DNA from: JAUASW01 sp036880965 | GTDB lineage: Bacteria; Pseudomonadota; Gammaproteobacteria; Burkholderiales; Burkholderiaceae_C | NCBI RefSeq assembly: GCF_036880965.1 | Contig: NZ_JBAJMV010000003.1 | Coordinates: 62,001-126,000 of the forward strand | Direction: 5' to 3' | DNA: 64,000 nucleotides | Shown: piece after piece, positions 1 through 8,978 of the stretch | How the letters are laid out: every line of letters starts with the position of its first letter | How positions within the stretch are numbered: the stretch's first letter is position 1 | The notes under the pieces: model-generated | Database searches by the model: none | Seen by the model: the letters and a program-made list of their open reading frames with translations, nothing else | Told to the model about the DNA's origin: nothing | Made by a program: the position numbers and the translations under genes

Positions 1-316
1 GCTGGCGGCCATTCAGGAAGACACCCGAGCTGCCCTTGGAGGCATCGGTCTTCAGCGCACCACCCAGGGCCAGGCCGGGCAGCATCTGGCCGGCGATCGG
101 CTGGCCTTCCAGGCCCCAGGCTCCGGACTGAGCGTCGTACCAGTAGCGCCCGGCGGCTATTGCCACCGGATAAGCCTGCTGCAGGGCGCGCAGGGTTTCG
201 GGTTTGAGTTCGCTGCCGTTGACGAAGACGCCGGTGCCGGCCGCCAGGCCCGGCGTGGACGCAAGAACGAGCAGAACGAAAGCGACGCCGTCAGCCCCAT
301 TGCGTGCAATGCCCAT
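1..316 (-). CDS. Exported protein of unknown function (3' end beyond the window)
   Basis: Only the first 105 codons are visible and the gene runs off the left edge. The ATG at 316 is preceded by GGAG six bases upstream. Residues 11-26 form a hydrophobic signal peptide, probably cleaved after PGLAA, so the product should be periplasmic or secreted. The mature part begins GTGVFVNGSEL, carries a GRYWYD motif at residues 56-61, then glycine-rich stretches (GQPIAGQMLPG, LGGAL). I recall small secreted proteobacterial proteins with this GRYWYD pattern but know no function for them. It is transcribed away from the gene at 463 and appears monocistronic on the visible side. Confidence 0.7.
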   Translation of the reverse strand, partial: MGIARNGADGVAFVLLVLASTPGLAAGTGVFVNGSELKPETLRALQQAYPVAIAAGRYWYDAQSGAWGLEGQPIAGQMLPGLALGGALKTDASKGSSGVFLNGRQ

Positions 317-462
317 GATGTGCTCCTGGCAACCATCCGAGCAGTCAGGATGCGCCGCTACTGGCGCGACGTCAATTCCGCCATTCGGCGCAGCGCGCCT
401 CGCAACACGCCATCGGCAGCGCGCTAGCATCTGCCTTCATTTCGCTCTTGCCCGAGTCCGCC

Positions 463-771
463 ATGATTCTTGAAGTCGCCGACATCCGCATCCTGCCCGG
501 CCAGCAGGCCCCGTTCGAAGCCGCCATTCGCCAGGGCGTGGCCACGGTGATTTCGCAAAGCCCCGGCTTTCTGCGATACCAGCTGCAGCGCGGCATCGAG
601 TCGCCCGAGCGTTTCCTGCTCCTGATCGAATGGGCGACGCTGGAAAACCACACGGTGGACTTCCGCGGCGGCCCCTTGTTCGCCCAGTGGCGCGCCATCG
701 TGGGGCCCTTCTTCGCCGAGCCGCCCAAGGTGGAGCATTTCGAGGCCTCAGCCCCGCAATCGACGCCCTGA
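463..771 (+). CDS. Antibiotic biosynthesis monooxygenase (ABM) domain protein
   Basis: A 102-residue single-domain protein of the ABM/dimeric alpha-beta barrel family. Members are small cytoplasmic dimers: some oxygenate quinones or haem without cofactors, and many are uncharacterised. Sequence hallmarks are the opening strand ILEVADIRILPG, the helix PFEAAIRQG, the segment SPGFLRYQLQRGIE, and the strand FLLLIEWATLENH followed by a phenylalanine-rich end. The ATG at 463 is chosen over an in-frame TTG at 448 because the ABM fold starts directly after it. It is an isolated gene with no partner to suggest a substrate. Confidence 0.8.
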   Translation: MILEVADIRILPGQQAPFEAAIRQGVATVISQSPGFLRYQLQRGIESPERFLLLIEWATLENHTVDFRGGPLFAQWRAIVGPFFAEPPKVEHFEASAPQSTP

Positions 772-886
772 ACCGGGGCCCGGTCCGGTCAATACCCCCC
801 TAGGAAAGATTCTTTACAGGCCAGCAATGGCAGGCGGCGCGAGGTCTGAGCAGAATCAGCTCATTCATCCCGTGATGTCGCCCGCC

Positions 887-997
887 ATGCACCTCGCTCT
901 CACTCCCTCGCTGCGCCGCGCTGCCCCGCTGCTGAGCACGCTGGCGGTGGCCGTGCTGGCCGTCGGCGCCGCCTTGCTGCTGACGCTGCTGGCCTGA
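887..997 (+). CDS. Possible small single-pass membrane protein (36 aa)
   Basis: A short open frame starting MHLALTPSL, followed by a hydrophobic run rich in Leu, Ala and Val to the stop, enough for one membrane helix. In-frame earlier starts exist at 875 (ATG) and 872 (GTG). No convincing ribosome-binding site precedes any of them. It fills part of the 263-base gap between the ABM gene and the lipoprotein gene. GC-rich DNA readily gives such hydrophobic frames by chance, so this is tentative. Confidence 0.25.
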   Translation: MHLALTPSLRRAAPLLSTLAVAVLAVGAALLLTLLA

Positions 998-1034
998 GCT
1001 GTAAGGTCTGCACCGGCTGCAGCGACCTAGCGCC

Positions 1035-1577
1035 ATGCGCCCATACATTCCTGCCATCGCTCTCAGGCTGCTGCACTGCCTGCCCCTCCTCGTTCTTGCC
1101 GCTTGCGCGGCGCCGGCGACGCACGTCGGCCTGCCCTTGCAGCAAGCCTGGTTCGAGGGCCTCAAGGTCGATTACGTCACCACCGACATTTCCGACGCCG
1201 CCATGGCTAGTGCAATGGGTGTCAACCATGTCCCGGCCCTGGCCCAGGCACTGGCGCCGGTCGCGCCAGGCCGGCCGCGCACGCCGGTCGAGCGGGTCTA
1301 CAAGTTCGCCAATGGCGAGCAGCTGAGCATCTTCCCCTCGGTGCCCAGGCCCGTGGGTGGCGCCAACGCCGACGCCAGCTACAGCCCACTGTGGGCCCTG
1401 GTCGAGGTGCGCTGGAAGGCCGGTGCCACACCCAGGCTCTTGAGCTCCGAGGAGGCGCTGCTGGCCGCCGAGCAGGCCGGCCAGGTCGAGCTGCGCCACA
1501 CCGGCATCGTGGTCAATTGCCCGGTGGTGCGCACGCCTGGTGGCGGGGCCCTGAGCGGCCTGCGCGACCTGCGCTGA
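1035..1577 (+). CDS. Lipoprotein of unknown function
   Basis: A 180-residue predicted lipoprotein. A basic N-terminus and a hydrophobic stretch lead to the lipobox LAAC with Cys24, so it should be processed by signal peptidase II and anchored in an envelope membrane. The mature part contains ISDAAMASAMGVNHVPALAQAL, split here as ISDAAMASAMG and NHVPALAQAL, and near the end a conserved-looking block around TGIVVNCPVV. I associate this pattern with uncharacterised conserved proteins (DUF7482-like, recalled). No visible catalytic motif. It ends 166 bases before the exporter operon and is probably not part of it, because the sigma-54 promoter lies between. Confidence 0.75.
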   Translation: MRPYIPAIALRLLHCLPLLVLAACAAPATHVGLPLQQAWFEGLKVDYVTTDISDAAMASAMGVNHVPALAQALAPVAPGRPRTPVERVYKFANGEQLSIFPSVPRPVGGANADASYSPLWALVEVRWKAGATPRLLSSEEALLAAEQAGQVELRHTGIVVNCPVVRTPGGGALSGLRDLR

Positions 1578-1621
1578 GGCCGCGGTGACCGTCCGCCGGC
1601 GTCCGGCCGGCCGTCCACGAC

Positions 1622-1633
1622 TGTCCGCGGACA
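1622..1633. promoter_or_regulatory. Candidate enhancer (UAS) for the sigma-54 regulator
   Basis: TGTCCGCGGACA is a perfect 12-bp palindrome centred about 70 bp upstream of the -24 element at 1698. Enhancer-binding sites of NtrC-type regulators are usually such dyads 70-200 bp upstream of the promoter. The likely binder is the response regulator at 10216-11553, encoded in the operon this promoter drives. Binding is inferred from position and symmetry only. Confidence 0.45.
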
Positions 1634-1697
1634 CATTGCCCGCCGGGTCGACGCGCCCAAGTGTTTGATTTTGCTCATGTTCTCCAGCATCGCCAGA

Positions 1698-1713
1698 TGG
1701 CACGGCGCTTGCA
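1698..1713 (+). promoter_or_regulatory. Sigma-54 (-24/-12) promoter of the exporter operon
   Basis: TGGCACGGCGCTTGCA matches the RpoN consensus TGGCACG-N4-TTGCW at every fixed position, with the GG and GC pairs at the required 10-bp spacing. Transcription should start near 1724-1726, about 20 bases before the ATG at 1744. The operon ends with a sigma-54 activator carrying the GAFTGA loop, which fits an autoregulated, signal-dependent unit. Confidence 0.85.
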
Positions 1714-1743
1714 AAAGCTGTCCCGACTTCCCCACGGACAGCC

Positions 1744-3018
1744 ATGACGATTCGAGACACCTCCGCCACCGACCAGTTGCTCCCCGAGAAGAGCTTCACC
1801 CAACGCCGCGCCGTCTGGATAGGCGCCGGGGTCGCCACCCTCGCCGCCCTGTTCTTCCTGGCACCCGCCGCCAAGCGGATGCTGGCCTCCGACACCTCGG
1901 TCCAGTCCTCACGCCTGGCCCTGGCGCAAGTGCTGGTAGGCCCGCTGACCCGCGATGTGGCCGGCGAGGGCAAGGTCGTTGCCGCCAACAGCCCCACGCT
2001 CTACGCCGGCAACGCGGGCACGGTGACGCTGAAGATCCAGGCCGGCGACGCCGTCACCAAGGGTCAGGTCTTGCTCAGCCTGCAAAGTCCCGACCTGCTG
2101 GCCAAGCTGAACCAGGAAAAATCCAACGCCGATGCGCTGAAGAGTGAATGGCTGCGCGCCGAGGCGGACGCCCGACAGCAACGCGCCCAGGCGGCCAGCG
2201 GCCTCGAGACAGCCACCATCGCACAGAAGACCGCGCAGAACGACCTGCAGCGTCAGACCCAGGCCTATGCCGCCGGTGCCACGGCCGGCATGCAGGTGGA
2301 CCTGGCGCGCGACGCCGTGGCCCGCGCCGACGTGGCGCTGAAGCAGGCCCGTGAGCTGCTGACGCTGAAGGAAGATGCGCTGAAGTTCGAGCTCGCCGCC
2401 AAGCGCCAGGCCTACGAGCGCCAGCAGCTGGTGGTCTCCGACCTGCAGCGCCAGCAGGAAGAGCTGTCGGTGCGATCGCCCGTTGACGGCCAGGTCGGCC
2501 AGTTGTTCATCACCGACCGCATGAGCGTGGCCAAGGACGCCAAGCTCCTGACCGTCATCGACCTCAGCGCCCTCGAAGTGCAGATGCAGGTGGCGGAGAG
2601 CTTCGCCCGCGAACTGCAGGCTGGCATGCCGGGCGAGATCTCCGGCAATGGCAAGACCTGGAAGGGCCGCGTCAGCTCGATCTCGCCGGAAGTGGTCAAC
2701 AACGAAGTCTCGGCGCGCCTGCGCTTCGAAGGCGAGCAGCCGGCCCAGCTGCGCCAGAACCAGCGCCTCTCGGTGCGCGTGCTGCTGGACCACCGCGAGA
2801 ACGTGCTGCAAGTGGCTCGTGGCGCCTTCGTCGATGAAGGCGGTGGCCGCATCGCCTATGTGATCCAGGACGGCCAGGCCGTGCGCCGCCCCATCCGCCT
2901 GGGCGCGCAAAGCCTGTCGCAGGTCGAGGTGCTGGAAGGCCTGAAGCCCGGCGAGACCGTCGTCATCTCGGGCACCGAATTCTTCAAGGGCGCCGAGCGC
3001 GTCACCCTCAGCAACTGA
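1744..3018 (+). CDS. Periplasmic adaptor (membrane fusion protein, HlyD/MacA-like) of an ABC exporter
   Basis: A 424-residue adaptor that should link an inner-membrane ABC permease to a TolC-type channel. One membrane anchor lies at about residues 20-40 (WIGAGVATLAALFFLAPAA). The lipoyl half-motif VAGEGKVVAANSPTLYAG follows near residue 75, then a long alpha-helical hairpin rich in Gln, Ala and Lys (about 125-240), the second lipoyl half (VRSPVDGQVGQLF), and beta-barrel and membrane-proximal domains at the end (GLKPGETVVISG). It is the first gene of the operon, behind a sigma-54 promoter, with the ATPase gene 31 bases downstream. Neighbours identify it as a MacA-type partner. The substrate is unknown. 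Confidence 0.9.
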   Translation: MTIRDTSATDQLLPEKSFTQRRAVWIGAGVATLAALFFLAPAAKRMLASDTSVQSSRLALAQVLVGPLTRDVAGEGKVVAANSPTLYAGNAGTVTLKIQAGDAVTKGQVLLSLQSPDLLAKLNQEKSNADALKSEWLRAEADARQQRAQAASGLETATIAQKTAQNDLQRQTQAYAAGATAGMQVDLARDAVARADVALKQARELLTLKEDALKFELAAKRQAYERQQLVVSDLQRQQEELSVRSPVDGQVGQLFITDRMSVAKDAKLLTVIDLSALEVQMQVAESFARELQAGMPGEISGNGKTWKGRVSSISPEVVNNEVSARLRFEGEQPAQLRQNQRLSVRVLLDHRENVLQVARGAFVDEGGGRIAYVIQDGQAVRRPIRLGAQSLSQVEVLEGLKPGETVVISGTEFFKGAERVTLSN

Positions 3019-3049
3019 TCGATAGAACCATCACGTCCAAGGAAACACC

Positions 3050-3772
<723 letters not shown>

Positions 3773-3781
3773 AGCCCGCCT

Positions 3782-3793
3782 TCTCTCTCTCTC
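3782..3793 (+). repeat. (TC)6 dinucleotide repeat in the 5' leader of the TolC-type gene
   Basis: Six TC units lie between the ATPase stop and the ATG at 3797, where a ribosome-binding site would be expected. No Shine-Dalgarno-like sequence is present in the 24-base gap. Length change by slippage would alter the leader but not the reading frame. Confidence 0.6.
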
Positions 3794-3796
3794 ACC

Positions 3797-5110
3797 ATGC
3801 CGTCTCTGCTTCGTCACTCCGCCCTCGCCCTTGCCTGCCTGCTGGCGCTCCCTGCCCAGGCTGAGGATCTGCTGGAGGTCTATGCGCAGGCCCGCGCGGC
3901 CGACCCGCGTCTGGCGCAAGCCGGTGCCCGCCGCGGCATCCAGCAAGAGCTCGCTGTGCAGGCCCGCGCCGAACTGCTGCCCAGCTGGACAGCCAGCATC
4001 GGCGACACGCGCACGCAGCCGGGCGGTGCAGCGAGCCGCGGCATCTCGAGCAGCATCAGCCAGACGCTGATCGACCTGAGCCAGTGGAAGCGGCTCGATG
4101 CCGCCCAGTCTGAACTGTCAGCAGAAGACGCCCGCTGGCGCGCCGCAGAACAGCAGCTCTGCGCCCGCGTGGCGCTGGCCTACTTCGGCGTGCTGTCGGC
4201 CCAGGCCGCCTTGGCCACGGCCGAGGCGAACGAAGGCGCGTTCGCAGCCCAGGTTTCGCAGGCACAGACGCGCTTCGAGACCGGCCTGGCGGCGCAGATC
4301 GACGTCGAGCAGTCGCGCACCTTCCACGAACTGGCCCGTGGCACCACGGTCCAGGCCCGTCAGAACCTGATGGACGCCCGCGAAGCGCTGGCCGAGATCA
4401 CCGGCCGCATGCCGGGTGAACTGCGCCCCCTGATGCTTCAGCTGGACGTGATGCCGCCCGAGCCGGCCGACCCCGCCGCCTGGGTCGAGCGAGCGCTGGC
4501 CGGCAACCCCGAGCTGATCGCTGGCAAGGCGCAGCTGCAGGGCAGCGAGTACCGCGTCGACGCGGCCCGCTCGGCCCACCTGCCCACACTCAGCGCCGGT
4601 GTGGAAAGCGACCGTCGCACCAGCGGCAGCGGCGTGCCGCCGCTGGACATCGGCCGCACCCAGCACCAGATCGCGGTGCGCCTCACCATTCCGCTGTTCG
4701 CCGGCGGCGCCACCGAATCGCAAAAACGCCAGGCCATGTACCAGCGCGACAACCAGCGCGAGCAGGTCGAGATTGCCCGCCGTGCGCTGGTGCGTGAAAC
4801 ACAAGCCCAGTACCAGGCCGTGCTGGCCGGGCTGGCCCTGGTGCGCAGCAGCTCGGCGGCTGTTGCGGCCGCCGATCGCTCGCTCACCGCCACGCGTGCC
4901 GGCCAGCAACTGGGCACCCGCACGATGACCGACCTGCTGCTGGCCATCCAGGTGCAGGCGCAGGCCCAGATGGCGCAAACCCAGGCTCGCCACCGCTATG
5001 TGCTGGCCACGCTGCTGCTGCGCCAGGCCGCAGGCGCCCTGGGCGAAGCCGAGCTGGCCGCCGTCAACGCCTTGCTGCAACCCGCCGTGAGCGGAGGAGC
5101 CAAATCATGA
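3797..5110 (+). CDS. TolC-family outer-membrane efflux protein
   Basis: A 437-residue outer-membrane channel subunit. A signal peptide is visible (ALALACLLALPAQA, cleaved before EDLLEVY). The mature protein opens with the typical TolC line DLLEVYAQARAADPRLAQA and contains two related coiled-coil halves, with the repeat-defining VRLTIPLFAGG in the second half. It should trimerise and form the exit duct for the adaptor at 1744 and the permeases downstream. Its stop overlaps the first permease start (ATGA at 5107-5110), so they are translationally coupled. Placing the channel gene between ATPase and permease genes is unusual compared with macAB. Confidence 0.9.
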   Translation: MPSLLRHSALALACLLALPAQAEDLLEVYAQARAADPRLAQAGARRGIQQELAVQARAELLPSWTASIGDTRTQPGGAASRGISSSISQTLIDLSQWKRLDAAQSELSAEDARWRAAEQQLCARVALAYFGVLSAQAALATAEANEGAFAAQVSQAQTRFETGLAAQIDVEQSRTFHELARGTTVQARQNLMDAREALAEITGRMPGELRPLMLQLDVMPPEPADPAAWVERALAGNPELIAGKAQLQGSEYRVDAARSAHLPTLSAGVESDRRTSGSGVPPLDIGRTQHQIAVRLTIPLFAGGATESQKRQAMYQRDNQREQVEIARRALVRETQAQYQAVLAGLALVRSSSAAVAAADRSLTATRAGQQLGTRTMTDLLLAIQVQAQAQMAQTQARHRYVLATLLLRQAAGALGEAELAAVNALLQPAVSGGAKS

Positions 5111-6408
5111 TGCTCGGCTACTACTTCGACCTGGCCCTGCGCGCCTTCAAGCGCAGCCGGGCCTTGAGCGCCCTGATGGTGCTGGGCCTGGGCCTGGGCA
5201 TCGGCGCCTGCATGACGACGCTGTCCGTCTATCACGTGCTCTCCGGCGACCCGATGCCGGGCAAGAGTGACAGGCTCTTCAATGTGCAGCTCGATGCACG
5301 TGGCATGGTCGGCTACAAGCCGGGCGGCGAGCCCAACCTGCAGCTTTCGCGCTTCGATGCCGAGGCCCTGCTGCGCGACAAGCGCGGTCTGCGCCAGGTG
5401 ATGATGAGCGGCGGCCGGGTCTCGGTGCGGCCGGAGACCGGCAAGGCCTTCTTCCCCTCGTCCCGCTACACCTCGGCCGACTTCTTCACGATGTTCGAAA
5501 CGCCGTTCGCCTTCGGCAGCGGCTGGGACGCTGCCGCCGACGCTGCCGCCGGCCGCGTGCTGGTGATCTCGCATGAGCTCAACGAGCGGCTTTTCGGTGG
5601 CGCCAACAGCGTGGGCAAGACGCTCACCGTCGGCAGCGTGGCCATGCAGATCCAGGGCGTGCTCAAGCCCTGGCGCCCGGCCCCGCACTTCTATGACCTG
5701 CACGTGGGCAATTACGCCAAGGCCGAGGACATCTACCTGCCCTTCGCCACGGCGGCGCAGCTGCGTTTCTCGCGCTCGGGCAATATGTCTTGCTGGGCCG
5801 AGGCACCGGGCGGCGACCCGCTCGCGCTCAATGCGCCCTGCGACTGGATTCAATACTGGGTCGAGCTGGCCAGCCCGGCGGAGGCCGCCGGCTATCGCGA
5901 TTACCTGGTCCAGTACTCCGAGGCGCAGCGCAAGGCCGGGCGCTTCATGCGGCCCGCCAATGTGCGCCTGCGCACGGTGATGGAATGGCTGGCCCACCGC
6001 AAGGTGCTGCCCGGCGACATCCGCCTGCAGGTCTGGCTGGCCTTCGGCTTCCTGCTTGTGTGCCTGACCAATGCCGTGGGTCTCTTGCTGGCCAAGTGCC
6101 TGCGCCGCTCAGGCGAGATCGGCGTGCGCCGAGCCCTGGGCGCCTCGCGACGCGCCATCTTCTCGCAGTTCCTGGTCGAAGCCGGCGTGCTGGGCGCGGC
6201 CGGTGGCGTGCTGGGCCTGCTGCTGGCCTGGGGCGGCCTGTGGCTGGTGCGCCTGGGCCCGAGCGACTACGCCAGCCTGGCGCGCATGGACTGGGAAATG
6301 CTCGGCCTGACGCTGCTTCTGGCCTTCGTCGCCAGCCTGCTGGCGGGCCTGCTGCCCGCCTGGCGTGCTGCCAGCGTGACGCCCGCCCTGCAACTCAAGA
6401 CCCAATAA
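5107..6408 (+). CDS. ABC exporter permease, MacB/FtsX fold (copy 1 of type A)
   Basis: A 433-residue permease with one N-terminal membrane helix (ALMVLGLGLGIGACMTTL, about residues 20-37), a large periplasmic MacB-type domain, and three C-terminal helices. The cytoplasmic FtsX coupling segment reads LRRSGEIGVRRALGASRR. GGAGGAG precedes the ATG, which overlaps the TolC-type stop. It is clearly homologous to the permease at 7664-8965: same length, same ending TPALQLKTQ, and matching internal blocks such as FGSxxNCWAE-like segments. With the next gene it probably forms one heterodimeric permease driven by the ATPase at 3050. Confidence 0.88.
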   Translation: MMLGYYFDLALRAFKRSRALSALMVLGLGLGIGACMTTLSVYHVLSGDPMPGKSDRLFNVQLDARGMVGYKPGGEPNLQLSRFDAEALLRDKRGLRQVMMSGGRVSVRPETGKAFFPSSRYTSADFFTMFETPFAFGSGWDAAADAAAGRVLVISHELNERLFGGANSVGKTLTVGSVAMQIQGVLKPWRPAPHFYDLHVGNYAKAEDIYLPFATAAQLRFSRSGNMSCWAEAPGGDPLALNAPCDWIQYWVELASPAEAAGYRDYLVQYSEAQRKAGRFMRPANVRLRTVMEWLAHRKVLPGDIRLQVWLAFGFLLVCLTNAVGLLLAKCLRRSGEIGVRRALGASRRAIFSQFLVEAGVLGAAGGVLGLLLAWGGLWLVRLGPSDYASLARMDWEMLGLTLLLAFVASLLAGLLPAWRAASVTPALQLKTQ

Positions 6409-6418
6409 GGAGGGCGCC

Positions 6419-7651
6419 ATGGACCTGATGCCCATTCTCTCGACGCTGCGCCGCCACAAGACCGCGGCCGCGCTGATCGTGCTCGAGATTGCCCTGACCT
6501 GCACCATCGTCTGCAATGCCCTGCACCTGATCTCGCAGCGTGTGGCCGTGCTCAACAATGATCTCGGCATCCCGGAGTCGGAGTTGCTGGTGGTGGACCT
6601 GCGCGGCCTCACCAAGGTGGACAGCACCGACACCGACGCCGGCACGCAACGCGACCTGGCCGCCCTGCGCGCCCTGCCCGGCGTCCGGACGGCCATGATC
6701 GTGAACCAGGTACCCTACGGCGGGAACAACAACAGCAGCGGCGTCAGCCTCTCCCAGGACGAGCAAGCACAGCGCATCGAAGCTTCGCAGTACGAAAGCA
6801 GCGAGGGCATGATCAAGGGCCTCGACCTGAAGCTGGTCGAGGGTCGCGACTTCGAGCCGCAGGAGATGCTCAACGGCAGCGCCTTCCAGGGCAACAGCGA
6901 AGGCGTCAACATGCCGGCCGTCATCATCACGCGCACGCTGGCCAAGCGCCTGTTCCCGAACGAATCCGCGGTGGGCAAGCAAGTCTTTGTCTTCGGCGAC
7001 AAGCCGCAGACCGTGGTCGGCGTGCTGGAACGCCTGAGCCCGCCGAGCCCCGCCCGCTTCACCGGCGACGACGGCAATGTCTCGATGCTGCTGCCGCTGC
7101 GGCCCTCGTATGCCGGCGGCAGCTATGTGATCCGCGTGGAATCGAGCCAGCGCGAAGCGATGCTGCAGAAGGTGGTCGCCACGCTGGAACAGCAGGATGC
7201 AAACCGGGTCGTCATCCGCCAGCGCCTGCTCAGCGACATGCGCGAGGAGTACTACAAGCAGGACCGCATGATGGTCTGGCTGCTGGGTGGCGTGTGCCTT
7301 GCGCTGCTGGTGGTCACGGCCCTGGGCATCGTCGGCCTGGCCAGCTTCTGGGTGCAGCAGCGCACACGGATGATTGGCACGCGGCGCGCGCTGGGCGCCA
7401 CGCGCGGCCAGATCCTGCGCTACTTCCAGGCCGAGAACTTTCTGCTCAGCAGCGCCGGCATCGTGCTGGGCGTGGTCGGTGCGCTGGGCTTGAGTGCCGT
7501 GCTGATGCGCAACGCCGAGATCGCCGGCCTGCCCTGGAGCTACCTGCCGGTCGGCGCCCTGACGCTCTACCTGCTCGGCCAGCTCGCCGTGCTCGCGCCG
7601 GCCCGCCGCGCCGCCGCACTGCCCCCAGTGGCCGCGCTGCGCGGCAACTAA
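6419..7651 (+). CDS. ABC exporter permease, MacB/FtsX fold (copy 1 of type B)
   Basis: A 410-residue permease with the same membrane plan: an N-terminal helix after MDLMPILSTLRRHKT, a periplasmic domain, and three C-terminal helices with the FtsX block RTRMIGTRRALGATRGQIL. The start is fixed by AAGGAGGG eight bases upstream. It is the partner of the type-A permease 10 bases upstream and a paralogue of 8979-10196, with which it shares the first ten codons almost exactly and the ending ARRAAALPPVAALR. The type A/type B pairing suggests an obligate heterodimer rather than the MacB homodimer. Confidence 0.88.
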   Translation: MDLMPILSTLRRHKTAAALIVLEIALTCTIVCNALHLISQRVAVLNNDLGIPESELLVVDLRGLTKVDSTDTDAGTQRDLAALRALPGVRTAMIVNQVPYGGNNNSSGVSLSQDEQAQRIEASQYESSEGMIKGLDLKLVEGRDFEPQEMLNGSAFQGNSEGVNMPAVIITRTLAKRLFPNESAVGKQVFVFGDKPQTVVGVLERLSPPSPARFTGDDGNVSMLLPLRPSYAGGSYVIRVESSQREAMLQKVVATLEQQDANRVVIRQRLLSDMREEYYKQDRMMVWLLGGVCLALLVVTALGIVGLASFWVQQRTRMIGTRRALGATRGQILRYFQAENFLLSSAGIVLGVVGALGLSAVLMRNAEIAGLPWSYLPVGALTLYLLGQLAVLAPARRAAALPPVAALRGN

Positions 7652-7663
7652 GAGGAAGACGAG

Positions 7664-8965
7664 ATGATGATCAAGTATTACTTTGAACTCGCGCTGCGCA
7701 GCTTCCGGCGCAGCCCCGGGCTGACCGCGCTGATGCTCCTGACCATTGCCATCGGCGTGGGCGCCTGCATGACCACGCTGACGGTGTTCCATGTGCTGTC
7801 GGGCGACCCGATTCCGGCCAAGAGCGGGCAGCTCTTCAACATCCAGCTCGACGCCTTTGCCCTGCGCGGCTACAAGCCCGGCGACGAGCCTCCGCTGCAG
7901 CTGACCCGCTATGACGCCGAAGCGCTGATCCGCGAAGCGCGTGCCGACCGCCAGGTGATGATGACCGCCGGCGGCGTGGCAGTGGAGCTGGACGGCCAGA
8001 AGCCGACCTTCACCACGGCGCGCTACAGCACGGCCGACTTCTTCGCGATGTTCAATGTGCCGGTCCGCCTGGGCCGGACCTGGAACGCCGCCGACGACAA
8101 GGCTGCCGCCCGCGTGGTGGTGATCTCGGACAAGCTCAATGAGCAGCTGTTCGGCGGCGGTGATCCGCTGGGCAAGGTCATCCGCATCCGCGAGAAAGAC
8201 CTGACCATCATCGGCGTGCTGGGCAAGTGGCGGCCGGTGCCGACCTTCTACGACATGACCATCGGCGCCTACCGCAATGCCGAAGACGTCTTCGTGCCCT
8301 TCACCACAGCGATGGACCTGAAGTTCGGTTCCATGGGCAATTTCAACTGCTGGGCCGAGCATGCGCCCAGCACCAGCCGCGACAGCGGCGCGCCCTGCGC
8401 CTGGATCCAGTACTGGGCCGAGCTCGGCACACCCGAGAAGGCCAGTGCCTACCACCAGTACCTGAAGGACTACTCGGAACTGCAGCGCAAGGCGGGCCGC
8501 TTCGAGCGCCCGACCAATGTGGGCTTCTACAAAGTGATGGACTGGTTGAACAAGCAGGAGGTCGTGCCCAGCGACATCAAGCTGCAGCTGTGGCTGGCCT
8601 TCGGCTTCCTGACCGTGTGCCTGGTCAACACCGTCGGGCTCCTGCTGGCCAAGTGCCTGCGCCGCTCGGGCGAGATCGGCGTGCGCCGCGCCCTGGGTGC
8701 GCCGCGTCGGCAGATCTTCCTGCAGTTCCTGGTCGAGGCGGGCAGCCTGGGCCTGGCTGGGGGCTTGCTGGGCCTCGTGCTCACGGGCCTCGGCCTTTGG
8801 GCGGTACGCAATGGCTCGGCAGACTACGCCGGCATGATCGAACTCGACACGGCGATGCTGCTCACCACCCTGGGCCTGGCCCTGCTGGCCAGCCTGGCCG
8901 CCGGCCTCCTGCCCGCCTGGCGCGCCACGCAGGTGACGCCGGCCCTGCAACTGAAGACCCAATAA
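7664..8965 (+). CDS. ABC exporter permease, MacB/FtsX fold (copy 2 of type A)
   Basis: A 433-residue paralogue of the permease at 5107, identical in length and layout. The N-terminal helix is around ALMLLTIAIGVGACMTTL, followed by a periplasmic domain (about residues 45-280) and C-terminal helices with the block LRRSGEIGVRRALGAPRR. The first residues differ (MMIKYYFELALRSFRRSPG against MMLGYYFDLALRAFKRSRA), so the duplication is not recent. AGAGGAAG supplies the ribosome site. Twelve bases separate it from the preceding gene. The periplasmic domains of the two A copies differ more than the membrane parts, which may reflect different cargo or partner contacts. Confidence 0.88.
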   Translation: MMIKYYFELALRSFRRSPGLTALMLLTIAIGVGACMTTLTVFHVLSGDPIPAKSGQLFNIQLDAFALRGYKPGDEPPLQLTRYDAEALIREARADRQVMMTAGGVAVELDGQKPTFTTARYSTADFFAMFNVPVRLGRTWNAADDKAAARVVVISDKLNEQLFGGGDPLGKVIRIREKDLTIIGVLGKWRPVPTFYDMTIGAYRNAEDVFVPFTTAMDLKFGSMGNFNCWAEHAPSTSRDSGAPCAWIQYWAELGTPEKASAYHQYLKDYSELQRKAGRFERPTNVGFYKVMDWLNKQEVVPSDIKLQLWLAFGFLTVCLVNTVGLLLAKCLRRSGEIGVRRALGAPRRQIFLQFLVEAGSLGLAGGLLGLVLTGLGLWAVRNGSADYAGMIELDTAMLLTTLGLALLASLAAGLLPAWRATQVTPALQLKTQ

Positions 8966-8978
8966 AGGGAGCCGAGCC

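Noticed and set aside
1622..1633. TGTCCGCGGACA as a LexA or general repressor site.
   Set aside because: It does not match CTGT-N8-ACAG spacing, and its place upstream of a sigma-54 promoter fits an enhancer better.
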